From: Paracoccus litorisediminis
Lineage (GTDB): Bacteria > Pseudomonadota > Alphaproteobacteria > Rhodobacterales > Rhodobacteraceae
Assembly (NCBI RefSeq): GCF_009711205.1
Contig: NZ_WMIG01000026.1
Coordinates: forward strand, 1-47,598
Direction of reading: 5' to 3'
Length of the DNA stretch: 47,598 nucleotides
Part shown: piece after piece, positions 1-7,773 of the stretch
How the letters are laid out: each line of letters opens with the position of its first letter
How positions within the stretch are numbered: position 1 is the first letter of the stretch
Program-made: the position numbers and the translations under genes
Notes under the pieces: generated by a model
The model's input: only the letters and a program-made list of their open reading frames with translations
The model's database searches: none
Told to the model about the DNA's origin: nothing

Positions 1-90
1 GCTGGTCGTGCTGGTCGTGCTGGTCGTGCTGGTCGTGCTGGTCGTGCTGGTCGTGCTGGTCGTTCTGGTCGTGCTGGTCGTGCTGGTCGT
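1..90. repeat. 9-bp tandem repeat, left copy
   Basis: Ten units of GCTGGTCGT in tandem; one unit (64-72) carries a single change. A degenerate GCTGGACCC follows. The same repeat, in phase, forms the last 63 bases of the window, so the two ends join into one array of about 17 units if the molecule is circular. It lies between the leftward accessory array and the rightward late operon. Function unknown. Confidence 0.95.
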
Positions 91-610
91 GCTGGACCCG
101 TGCCGCGTGTAACCCGGCATGGTTGTGTTGGACCCGCGCCGGGTGCGCGCGGGGTCCGATGCGTCATGGCGCGGGGTGCGCGCCGCCTCCGATGCGTCAC
201 GGGTCCTTCCCGGCCGGTCGCGTATGCGGGGGGCAGAGGCGCGTGTGATTTCTAGTTGGGGGTCGATTTTTCCGGGCTCGCAGGGGTCCGGGCTCGCAGG
301 GGGGTGCAGGGGCGTTTTTTCGTGCCCACGCTGGCGAAACCGGCCGGCGCGGATTTGCACCGGGCTCGCACCTGCAGGTTCGCAGCCTCGCTCCGCTCGG
401 CGACTCGCCTGCAGGTGCGCACCCGGCACAAATCCGCACCTGTGTCATGGGTAAAGAATAGGTCGGAGTTCTTTCCGGGTGCGCACCTCGGCCAGAACCT
501 GAGTCGATTTCCAGCGATTTAAGGCTGTTTTTCGCATCTCCGGGCAGGGCGCTCGGAACGCTGCGGCGCGCGCTTACTCGCAGCCGCGTCGAGCAGTATC
601 CGGGCCCCCG
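91..610. other. Non-coding left end
   Basis: No convincing gene. Open frames here are GC-driven, lack ribosome-binding sites and translate to Arg/Pro/Ala-rich strings. The stretch holds a direct repeat CCGGGCTCGCAGGGG (272-286 and 289-303), the large inverted repeat at 349-437, and two copies of the palindrome GGTGCGCACC (414-423 and 478-487). Its position before the terminase operon fits a packaging or control region, which is inference. Confidence 0.6.
349..437. repeat. Large imperfect inverted repeat (possible cos/pac or origin element)
   Basis: Two 30-base arms (349-378 and 408-437) pair at 26 of 30 positions around a 29-base GC-rich loop. Each arm contains GCGGATTTG, CCGGG and CGCACCTGCAGG in that order, and the mismatches sit in two dinucleotides. 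The palindrome GGTGCGCACC lies in the right arm and again about 60 bases downstream. Such structure in the only sizeable non-coding region before the terminase genes is what a terminase binding site could look like, but nothing shows cleavage here. Confidence 0.55.
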
Positions 611-639
611 TTGGCAGTATCGGGATGGCTTCTTTATGG
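611..639 (+). promoter_or_regulatory. Candidate late promoter
   Basis: TTGGCA (611-616) and TTATGG (634-639) are separated by 17 bases, a reasonable sigma-70 match. The inferred start near 646 is followed within 100 bases by a terminator and then the whole rightward structural operon. No other good promoter was seen before the first late gene. An inverted repeat CGGGATG/CATCCCG (621-627, 647-653) overlaps it. Confidence 0.45.
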
Positions 640-706
640 CGCGACACATCCCGGTTTTGGGCCGCATTATGCAGATATTCTGGAGTCGTCTGTGGATGCT
701 GGGGGA

Positions 707-734
707 GGCCGGGGCTTAATCGCTCCGGCCTTTT
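707..734 (+). terminator. Rho-independent terminator ahead of the late operon
   Basis: The stem GGCCGG/CCGGCC (707-712, 725-730) with a 12-base loop is followed by TTTT. It lies between the candidate promoter at 611-639 and the first late gene, so late transcription may need readthrough or antitermination, as with lambda pR'-tR'. Confidence 0.55.
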
Positions 735-827
735 CCATTTCCCTTCCCCGAGGTGCGGACGCCTCCAGAGCAGGCGCGCGGTCCCCGTTCCCGCGCGCCG
801 ACCACCCTTTTGCTCTGGAGCGACCTG

Positions 828-2195
828 TTGAAAATCGAGATGATCTCGCCTGCGGCTCTTGTGCCTTATGCGCGCAATGCCCGGACGCATCCCGAGTGGC
901 AGATCGCCCAGATTGCGGCCTCGATCCAAGAGTTCGGGTTTACCAACCCCATCCTGATCGGCGCGGACCAGACCATCATCGCGGGTCACGGTCGGCTGGC
1001 GGGCGCGCTGCGCCTCGGCCTCGATCGCGTTCCCTGCATCCGGCTGAAGCATCTTTCGGATGCCCAGCGTCGGGCGCTGGTGATCGCCGATAACCGGATC
1101 GCGGAAAGTGCGGGCTGGGACGAGGATCTGCTGAGTGCCGAGTTGCGGCTGCTCGAGGATGATGGGTTCGATCTGGACGTGCTGGGTTTCTCGGATGAGG
1201 AGTTGGGCAAGCTGCTCGACTACCTGCCCGATGACGACAGCCCGGCGCCCGGCGTCGGAGATCCCGATCATGTGCCGGATGCGCCGCTCATCCATGTTTC
1301 GGGGCTGGGCGATATCTGGCAGCTGGGGCCGCATCGGCTGATCTGCGGCGATAGCACCTCGCTCGAGGCGGTGCAGGCTCTTTGTCCTGGCGAGGAGATC
1401 GACGCCTGCTGGACCGACCCGCCCTATAACGTGAATTACGAGGGCTCGGCCGGGAAAATCGCAAACGACAATATGGAGGCGTCCGAGTTCCGGCGCTTCC
1501 TCGCCTCGGCCTTCTCGGTCGCGGCGGCGGTGATGAAGCCCGGCGCCCCCATCTATGTGGCGCATGCCGACACCGAGGGGCTGAATTTTCGCAGGGCGTT
1601 CGCCGATGCCGGGTTCAAGCTGTCGGGCTGTCTGGTCTGGGTGAAGCCGTCGCTCGTCCTCGGGCGGTCGGATTACCAGTGGCGGCATGAGCCGATCCTT
1701 TACGGCTGGAAGCGCGGTGCGGCGCATCAGTGGTTCGGGGGCCGGGCAAACACCACGGTCATCGAGCATGAGAACGAATTGATCCGCGTCCAGTCGGACG
1801 GCTCGGTACATGTCCGGGTCGGCGCTCAGGAGGTGGTGATCGAGGGTCAGAACCTCACCATGCGGGCGGTCGACCAGTCGGTAATCCGCTATGCGAAGCC
1901 TGCGCGGAATGCCGAGCATCCGACGATGAAGCCGGTCGGTCTGGTCGCGGATATGCTCGAGAATTCGTCCAAGGCTGGCGACCTGGTGCTGGATCTGTTC
2001 GGCGGTTCGGGATCGACGCTCATTGCTTGCGAGACCCTCGGTCGCCGCGCGCGGCTGGTCGAGCTCGACCCGAAATTCGCGGATGTGATCGTGCGGCGCT
2101 GGCAGGATTTCACCGGCAAGGCGGCGACGCTCGAGGCCACGGGCCAGAGCTTCGACACCATCCGTGTCCTGAAGGAACGGGGGGCGGCCGCGTGA
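828..2195 (+). CDS. ParB-domain / DNA adenine or N4-cytosine methyltransferase fusion
   Basis: A two-domain DNA methyltransferase of about 455 residues. Residues 1-110 match the ParB/Srx-like fold often fused to phage methyltransferases (PYARNARTH, AGHGRL, ADNRIAES). The rest is a beta-class amino-methyltransferase: the catalytic DPPYNV comes first (about residue 197) and the AdoMet-binding DLFGGSGS near residue 390. It probably protects phage DNA from host restriction and may act in packaging, as homologues commonly sit just before the terminase. The TTG at 828 is chosen because GGAG lies 7 bases upstream and the protein then starts MKIEMISP, as relatives do; frames reaching further upstream run through the terminator. 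Its stop overlaps the next gene by 4 bases (GTGA). Target sequence unknown. Confidence 0.9.
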   Translation: MKIEMISPAALVPYARNARTHPEWQIAQIAASIQEFGFTNPILIGADQTIIAGHGRLAGALRLGLDRVPCIRLKHLSDAQRRALVIADNRIAESAGWDEDLLSAELRLLEDDGFDLDVLGFSDEELGKLLDYLPDDDSPAPGVGDPDHVPDAPLIHVSGLGDIWQLGPHRLICGDSTSLEAVQALCPGEEIDACWTDPPYNVNYEGSAGKIANDNMEASEFRRFLASAFSVAAAVMKPGAPIYVAHADTEGLNFRRAFADAGFKLSGCLVWVKPSLVLGRSDYQWRHEPILYGWKRGAAHQWFGGRANTTVIEHENELIRVQSDGSVHVRVGAQEVVIEGQNLTMRAVDQSVIRYAKPARNAEHPTMKPVGLVADMLENSSKAGDLVLDLFGGSGSTLIACETLGRRARLVELDPKFADVIVRRWQDFTGKAATLEATGQSFDTIRVLKERGAAA

Positions 2196-2902
2196 AGCAG
2201 AAGGGTGTTCTGCAGGGCGGGCGTCCTCGGGCGCTGCGCTTCGAGTCCGAGCATGGAACGCGGCGGGTCGTGCATCGCACCGGCAATGCCGCGCGTGTCA
2301 TCGGGCCGCTCGCGCCCGGCATCCGGGTGACCGGCCTGACGGCGGGGCAATTCTCGGCCATCGACATCATGGAGCATATGGTCGAGCAGCTGGGCCCGGC
2401 CTCGGTTGCCGTCTCGACCTGGACCTCTGGCATCTACGATGTGCAGCGGACGCGGGACATCAAGGTTGCGGGGCGGATCAACGATATTCGCTTCCTGCTC
2501 GATCGGGCCAATTTCGAGAAGTCGCCGAAGTTCGCGGGTCCGATGATCGATCTGCTGGGCGTCGAGGCGTTCCGCTGCGCGGCGGTCCACGCCAAGGTCG
2601 TGATCGTGCATGGCGAGCGCGGCGCGGCGGTGATGCGCGGGTCGATGAACCTGAACAAGAACCTGCGCACCGAGCAGTTCGATATCGATGTCGATCAGGC
2701 CGTCGCGGATTTCTATCTCGGCTGGTTCGATGCGCTCTGGACCGAGTCCGGGCGCTCTCACTCGAACGTGGCCATCATGCAGGCGGTCTATGACCGCTTC
2801 CTCGACGACCCGGACGAGGAGGATGCGCGTCCGTCGCAGGCGCGGCGGTCGCGGGATGACGAAACCACCATCACGATGGATGAGATTGCGCAATGGACAT
2901 GA
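2192..2902 (+). CDS. Phospholipase D-like domain protein
   Basis: About 236 residues, starting at a GTG in a GTGA overlap with the methyltransferase gene. Around residues 133-160 it has HAKVVIV followed by GSMNLNKN and then an E, resembling one HxK(x)nN half of a PLD catalytic site. Only one such half is visible, so an active enzyme would need a dimer. PLD-like proteins often sit between a ParB-methyltransferase and the terminase in alphaproteobacterial phages, but their role (nuclease, DNA-end handling) is not settled. The C-terminus (about residues 200-236) is charged and probably disordered. Confidence 0.65.
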   Translation: MKQKGVLQGGRPRALRFESEHGTRRVVHRTGNAARVIGPLAPGIRVTGLTAGQFSAIDIMEHMVEQLGPASVAVSTWTSGIYDVQRTRDIKVAGRINDIRFLLDRANFEKSPKFAGPMIDLLGVEAFRCAAVHAKVVIVHGERGAAVMRGSMNLNKNLRTEQFDIDVDQAVADFYLGWFDALWTESGRSHSNVAIMQAVYDRFLDDPDEEDARPSQARRSRDDETTITMDEIAQWT

Positions 2903-3459
2903 CCTCGCGGACCATGCTGCTCGGCTCGATCATGGTCGAGGATATTGCCAATCCGCGCCCCGAGGATGTGGATCTGCAATTCATGGCCTACCGGCTCGGG
3001 ACGATCGTGCGCTTTTCGGGGCATCCGGCGGCGCTGACCGTCGAGGAACACCAGCGGCTCTGCCGCCATCTCGCGAAGCGGCTGTGCTATTCCGAGGCAG
3101 TGATCGAATGGGCCGGGCTGCATGACGCGCATGAATATGCGACCGGCGATCTGGCTACGCCCCTGCAGCGCGGGATCGATGCAAAATCGCTGCATTCGGT
3201 GCAGCGGGCTTGGGATGCGGCGATCTGCGGGGCGATGGGCATCGCCTTCCCGACTCCGGCCACGCGGATCGAGGTCGGGGTGATCGATCGTCTCGCGCTG
3301 GTCCTTGAGTGGCAGTGGGCGCTGGGGCGCGATCCGCAGGAGCTCGGCGTAACGGGATCGCTTCTGACCGCGAGCCAAGCTCGCGATCTGTTCGACGGCG
3401 GTGTGCCGGCCGCGCGCCGCGATGAATTGCGCCACGGGCGCATCCTGCTCGGGGGCTGA
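2899..3459 (+). CDS. HD-domain phosphohydrolase-like protein
   Basis: About 186 residues. The order RFSGHP, then LHDAHEYATGD about 35 residues later, resembles the phage/YfbR-like HD-domain proteins that hydrolyse nucleotides, with the first H, the HD pair and a downstream D as likely metal ligands. The start at 2899 gives an ATGA overlap with the PLD-like gene; an in-frame ATG six bases earlier is also possible. In the late operon it could act on nucleotides, but the substrate cannot be read from the sequence. Confidence 0.65.
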   Translation: MTSRTMLLGSIMVEDIANPRPEDVDLQFMAYRLGTIVRFSGHPAALTVEEHQRLCRHLAKRLCYSEAVIEWAGLHDAHEYATGDLATPLQRGIDAKSLHSVQRAWDAAICGAMGIAFPTPATRIEVGVIDRLALVLEWQWALGRDPQELGVTGSLLTASQARDLFDGGVPAARRDELRHGRILLGG

Positions 3460-3461
3460 TC

Positions 3462-4016
3462 ATGGGGCTGTCCCGGCGGGCCTATGCGGCATCGCGCAAG
3501 GAGCGCGGTTTGCCGGGCGGCAGCGATAACGCGGTGCGAAAAGCCATCGATACGGGCCGGATTTCGATCCTGCCCGATGGCACCATCGACCCGGCGCGGG
3601 CGGATCGGGAATGGGCCGAAATGACGGACCCGTCGCAGCAGCGCGGCGTGTCGGATCAGCCTGCTCCGGCTGCGCCTCCGATCCGTGAGGATGCTGGGAT
3701 CGATCCGGGTGGGCCGGTCACGCTGCAGAAGGCGAAGGCCGCTCTTACGGTCGTGCAGGTGCAGCGCAATAAGCTGAAGCTGCAGCAGGACCGTAATCTG
3801 CTGGTCGATAAGCAGAAGGCCGAGCGTCAGGTCTATGCGCTGGCGCAGAGCGAGCGGGATTCCTGGCTGCAGCTGCCCGCACGGGTCGCGGCTCAATTGG
3901 CGGCGGATCTGGGCTGTGATGCCCATGCGCTTGAGCGGGCGCTGATGCGGGTGATGCGGGCGCATCTCGCGCAGATGGCTGGGGTAGTCGTTGATCTCTC
4001 TGCCGGAGGATTATGA
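3462..4016 (+). CDS. Terminase small subunit-like DNA packaging protein
   Basis: The 184-residue product starts MGLSRRAYAASRKERG, a short N-terminal DNA-binding-like segment of the kind seen in Nu1-type small subunits. A Pro/Ala-rich linker (residues 60-85) and a long helical region (about 85-150, rich in Q, K and L) that could oligomerise follow. It sits directly before the large terminase and overlaps it by 26 bases. The family is inferred from position and architecture; sequence conservation in small terminases is low. It would recognise the packaging site and load the motor. Confidence 0.75.
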   Translation: MGLSRRAYAASRKERGLPGGSDNAVRKAIDTGRISILPDGTIDPARADREWAEMTDPSQQRGVSDQPAPAAPPIREDAGIDPGGPVTLQKAKAALTVVQVQRNKLKLQQDRNLLVDKQKAERQVYALAQSERDSWLQLPARVAAQLAADLGCDAHALERALMRVMRAHLAQMAGVVVDLSAGGL

Positions 4017-6009
4017 GGGTTCCGCCGATATCCTCGCGGCTTGGCGCGCGGGGCTCGCGCCTGAACCGGACCTTACGGTCACCGAGTGGTCGGATGCGAA
4101 GCGCTATCTGAGCTCCAAGGGGGCGGCCGAGCCGGGCAAGTATAGCTCGGCTCGGACGCCTTACCTGCGGGCCATCATGGATGCGCTTTCGCCGAGCCAT
4201 CCGGCGCAGAAGATCATCTTCGCCAAATCGGCGCAGGTGGGGGCGACCGAGTGCGGGATCAACTGGATCGGGCATTGCATCGAGGTCGCGCCGGGGCCGT
4301 TTCTGGCGGTGCAGGCCAACGAGATCACGGCCAAACGGTTCGCCCGGCAGCGGATCGAGCCGATGATCGAGGCATCGCCCACGATCCGGGCGATCATCGC
4401 TCCGGCGAAGAGCCGGGACGCTGGGAATACCCAGCTTGAGAAGTCGTTTCGTGGCGGTCACCTGATCATCACCGGCGGCAACTCGGCCGCGGGCCTGCGC
4501 TCGATGCCGATGCGGTTCATCCATCTCGATGAGGTGGATGCCTACAAGGACGATCTGGACGATGAGGGCGATCCCGTCGCCCTGGCTGAAGCGCGGACGC
4601 AGACCTTCGGTCGGCGCAAGAAGATCTTCATTTCCTCGACGCCCACGGTCAAAGGCGCGTCCCGGATCGAGACGGAATGGGAATTGACGGACCAGAACCG
4701 GTATTTCGTTCCGTGCCCGCATTGCCTCGGCCTGCAATGGCTGAAGTTTGAGCGGCTGCGCTGGGATCGGGGCGACCCGCGCTCGGTGCGCTATGTCTGC
4801 GAGCATTGTGAGGCTCCTATCGAGGAGCGGCACAAGTCGTGGATGCTGGCCACGGAAAACGGGGCTTGCTGGCAGGCGACTGCCGATCCTGAGCAGGTTC
4901 AGGCGGCGCGGGATGCCGGTCTGATCGGCTTCCACATCTCGGGCCTCTATTCGCCCATCGGCTGGCTCGGCTGGTCGGAGATCGCGGCCAAGTTCGAGGC
5001 CGCGAAGGGCAAGGACGCCCAGATGAAGGCGTTCAAGAACACGGTGCTGGGCGAGACCTGGGAGGAGCGCGGCGAGGCTCCTGATTGGGAGCGGCTCTAT
5101 GAGCGGCGCGAGCCGTGGCTCATGGGGACGGTCCCGGCCGGGGGGCTGATGCTCACGATGGGTGTCGACGTCCAGCGCGGGTCGGGCGGGCTCGGTCGGC
5201 TCGAGGCGGATGTCTGGGCTTGGGGTCGCAATGGCGAGTCATGGCTGGTCGAGCATTTCACGCTCGATGGCGATGTGACCAAGGACGATGTCTGGGCCTC
5301 GCTGTCGCTGCTTTGCGACCAGACCTGGCCGCATGAAAACGGCATGCCCATGAAGCTGGCGCGGGTCGGCATCGATACCGGCGACGGGATGACCGTCGAT
5401 CAGGTCTATGCGTGGGTGCGCAAGATGGGGCGCGGTCAGGTGATCGCGCTGAAGGGCCGGGGTGGCTTCGATCGGGTCGCGCCGGTCGATGGCCCGTCCT
5501 ACGTCGATGTCACCGAGGGCGGGAAGAAGATCTCGCGCGGGGTGGCGCTGTGGAACGTCGCCGTCTCGACCTTCAAGCTGGAGACCTACCGCGGGTTGCG
5601 GCTGGCCTCGCCCACCGATGAGGAGCGGGCCGGGGGCGGCGGCTATCCGGCGGGCTTTGTCCATCTCGGGCAGGGCTGCACGGCGGAATGGGTCAAGCAG
5701 CTGACCGCCGAGCAGCTGGTCGCGCGCAAGAACAAGCGCACCGGCTTTTCGGCGAGCGAGTGGGTGAAAACCCGAGACCGAAACGAGGCGCTCGACTGCC
5801 GGGTCTATGCCCGCGCGGTCGCCTGGCTCATGGGCGTCGATCGCTGGGACGAGGCGCGATGGGTGGATCTCGAGGCGCAGTTGGTCGTGGCGGATGCGGA
5901 GACTGCCGCGCCGGCCGGTCAGCCGCGCATGCCGCAGCGGCGGCGCGCGCCATCCTCCGGTCAGGGGGGCGGCGACTGGTTTGGGAAATCTAAGGGAAGC
6001 TGGTTTTAA
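3991..6009 (+). CDS. Terminase large subunit, GpA family
   Basis: A 672-residue packaging ATPase/nuclease of the lambda gpA type. The deviant Walker A AKSAQVGATE lies at residues 78-87, Walker B FIHLDEVDAY near 176, the ATPase coupling segment ISSTPT near 212, and a Cys pair motif CPHC...CEHC at about 240-272 as in the GpA family. The C-terminal half carries the nuclease-like region (MGVDVQ, GIDTGDG, DCRVYARAV). The TTG at 3991 gives a protein beginning ISLPEDYEGSADILAAW, where homologues begin; the stronger-looking GGAGGA at 4005-4010 leads only to an out-of-frame ATG. It translocates DNA into the prohead and cuts genome ends. Confidence 0.95.
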   Translation: MISLPEDYEGSADILAAWRAGLAPEPDLTVTEWSDAKRYLSSKGAAEPGKYSSARTPYLRAIMDALSPSHPAQKIIFAKSAQVGATECGINWIGHCIEVAPGPFLAVQANEITAKRFARQRIEPMIEASPTIRAIIAPAKSRDAGNTQLEKSFRGGHLIITGGNSAAGLRSMPMRFIHLDEVDAYKDDLDDEGDPVALAEARTQTFGRRKKIFISSTPTVKGASRIETEWELTDQNRYFVPCPHCLGLQWLKFERLRWDRGDPRSVRYVCEHCEAPIEERHKSWMLATENGACWQATADPEQVQAARDAGLIGFHISGLYSPIGWLGWSEIAAKFEAAKGKDAQMKAFKNTVLGETWEERGEAPDWERLYERREPWLMGTVPAGGLMLTMGVDVQRGSGGLGRLEADVWAWGRNGESWLVEHFTLDGDVTKDDVWASLSLLCDQTWPHENGMPMKLARVGIDTGDGMTVDQVYAWVRKMGRGQVIALKGRGGFDRVAPVDGPSYVDVTEGGKKISRGVALWNVAVSTFKLETYRGLRLASPTDEERAGGGGYPAGFVHLGQGCTAEWVKQLTAEQLVARKNKRTGFSASEWVKTRDRNEALDCRVYARAVAWLMGVDRWDEARWVDLEAQLVVADAETAAPAGQPRMPQRRRAPSSGQGGGDWFGKSKGSWF

Positions 6010-6215
6010 TGGCGTGGACGCAGGCCGAATTGGACGCGCTGAAAAGCGCTTATGCCACCGGGACGACCCGCGTCTCCTATGAGGGGCGCACGGTCGAATA
6101 TGACAGCGGCGCGGCGCTCTTGGAGCGCATCCGGGTGATCGAGGCCGAAATCGCGGCCGGCGGCGGGGGGCGTAAGCGTCCCTCCGCAGGCTTTGCCAGC
6201 TTCGGGCGGTCGTGA
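6009..6215 (+). CDS. gpW-like head-tail joining protein
   Basis: A 68-residue protein resembling phage gpW: MAWTQAELDALKSAYATG, then a short beta hairpin (VSYEGRTVEY) and a helix (GAALLERIRVIEAEI). It overlaps the terminase stop by one base (TAATG). The order terminase-W-portal is that of lambda (A-W-B). gpW plugs the portal vertex after packaging so that tails can attach. Confidence 0.85.
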   Translation: MAWTQAELDALKSAYATGTTRVSYEGRTVEYDSGAALLERIRVIEAEIAAGGGGRKRPSAGFASFGRS

Positions 6216-7768
6216 TGTCGGATCGGGGCATGCCTGTCGTCCGTTTCGGTCTGATCGAACGGGCGCTCTCGGTGTTCGCGCCGGATGCGGCGCGGCGGCG
6301 CTATGACAGCCGGATCGCGCTGGAGCTCAAGCGGCGGCTTTACGATGGCGCGCAGGGCGGTCGGCTCACGGCGGGCTGGTCGGCCGGTCGCACGGCGGCG
6401 GATTCGGAGATCGCGCTGGCCGGTTCGGCGCTGCGGGCGCGGTCGCGGGATCTGGTGCGGAATAACCCGCTTGCCGCGCAGGCGGTGCAGGTGCTGGTCA
6501 ATAACCTTGTCGGCGCGGGCATCCGGCCTCGGGCCAAATCCACCAGCAAGGCGCGCAACAAGAAGGCCGATGCGCTGTTCGATGTCTGGTCGAAGCGGGC
6601 CGATATCCACGGCCACACGGATGTCTATGGGCTGATGGCTCTGGCCGTGCGGGAAATGATCGAGGGTGGCGAGGTGTTCGCCATCCGGCGCCCGCTCGGG
6701 TCCGATCAGCGCCGGGCCGGAATCGTGCCTCTGCAGATTGAATTGTTCGAGGCCGACCATCTGGACGAGTCCCGCGACACGCAGGCACTCGGCGATGGTC
6801 GATCGGTGCGGCAGGGCATCGAGTATGACAAGTCGGGCCGTCGCGCGGCCTATTGGCTGCATCCCATCCATCCCGGCGACACGCAGCCCGGCTGGCGCGG
6901 CCTGCAGGATTCAGTGCGGATGCCCGCTGATCACGTGGCGCATCTGTTCGAGCGGCAGCGGGTGCAGTCGCGCGGTGTGCCGTGGGGTGCGCCTGCGATG
7001 GTCGCGCTGCGCGATTATGGCGATTGGCATCTGGCGGAAATGGTCCGCAAGAAAACCGAGGCTTGTCTGGTCGGCATCGTGATCGGCGACGATGGTGGCG
7101 AAGCCGGGGTCGCGCCTGTGGTCGAGGATGCCGAGGGCAATGCCATCGAGCAGTTCCGGCCGGGGATGATCGCCTACACGCGGGGCGGCAAAGAAATCAA
7201 GTTCAACCAGCCGACCGGCGCGGGCGGGGTCGAGGAGTGGTCGCGGGTGCAGATGTATCAGATCGCGGCGGGCTACCGTGTCCCTTACGCGCTGATGACC
7301 GGGGATCTGTCTCAGGCCAATTTCAGCAGCAACCGGGCCGGGCTCAATGAGTTCCGGCGCATGGTCGACCTGGTGCAGTGGCACGTGATCATTCCGATGA
7401 TCTGCGAGCCGATCTGGCGCTGGTTCTGCGAGGCCGCGTTCACCGCGGGCCTGATCGACACATCCGATGTGCCGGTCGAGTGGGCCTGCCCGAAGGTCGA
7501 GAGCGTCAACCCCAAGCAGGATGCGGAGACGGATCTGCTCGAGGTCAAGGCGGGCTTTGCCTCGCGCTCGGCGATGGTGGCGCGTCGCGGCTGGGATGCG
7601 CGGATGATCGAGGAAGAGATCGCGCAGGACAATGCCGAGGCCGACCGGCTGGGTCTGATCTTTGAGAGCGACCCGCGTCATGCGGCGAAGGCGAAGGCGG
7701 GGCAGGAGCCTCCTGCCGACGATGAGGATGCGGGCGGTTCGCCCCCACCAAAACCCAAGAAGGACTGA
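6215..7768 (+). CDS. Portal protein (lambda gpB family)
   Basis: About 517 residues and very basic at the N-terminus. Recognisable lambda-B type features are the segment around LVRNNPLAAQAVQVLVNNLVG, then a long core with EGGEVFAIRR, YRVPYALMTGDLSQANFSSN and RRMVDLVQWHVI, and a C-terminal acidic/Pro-rich tail. It forms the dodecameric ring through which DNA enters. The ATG at 6215 overlaps the gpW stop by one base (TGATG); a GTG at 6212 would add one residue. Confidence 0.95.
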   Translation: MSDRGMPVVRFGLIERALSVFAPDAARRRYDSRIALELKRRLYDGAQGGRLTAGWSAGRTAADSEIALAGSALRARSRDLVRNNPLAAQAVQVLVNNLVGAGIRPRAKSTSKARNKKADALFDVWSKRADIHGHTDVYGLMALAVREMIEGGEVFAIRRPLGSDQRRAGIVPLQIELFEADHLDESRDTQALGDGRSVRQGIEYDKSGRRAAYWLHPIHPGDTQPGWRGLQDSVRMPADHVAHLFERQRVQSRGVPWGAPAMVALRDYGDWHLAEMVRKKTEACLVGIVIGDDGGEAGVAPVVEDAEGNAIEQFRPGMIAYTRGGKEIKFNQPTGAGGVEEWSRVQMYQIAAGYRVPYALMTGDLSQANFSSNRAGLNEFRRMVDLVQWHVIIPMICEPIWRWFCEAAFTAGLIDTSDVPVEWACPKVESVNPKQDAETDLLEVKAGFASRSAMVARRGWDARMIEEEIAQDNAEADRLGLIFESDPRHAAKAKAGQEPPADDEDAGGSPPPKPKKD

Positions 7769-7773
7769 GGCAC

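Noticed and set aside
197..667. Cys/Arg/Pro-rich leftward protein in the left end
   Set aside because: It translates the inverted repeat and has low-complexity composition without a ribosome-binding site; treated as non-coding.
669..719. 16-residue frame MQIFWSRLWMLGEAGA before the terminator
   Set aside because: Too short and without a convincing ribosome-binding site; a leader peptide is possible but not supported.
519..1919. Long leftward open frame antisense to the ParB-methyltransferase
   Set aside because: It is a shadow of a GC-rich gene with no ribosome-binding site and Arg/Pro-rich translation; the plus-strand frame has clear motifs.
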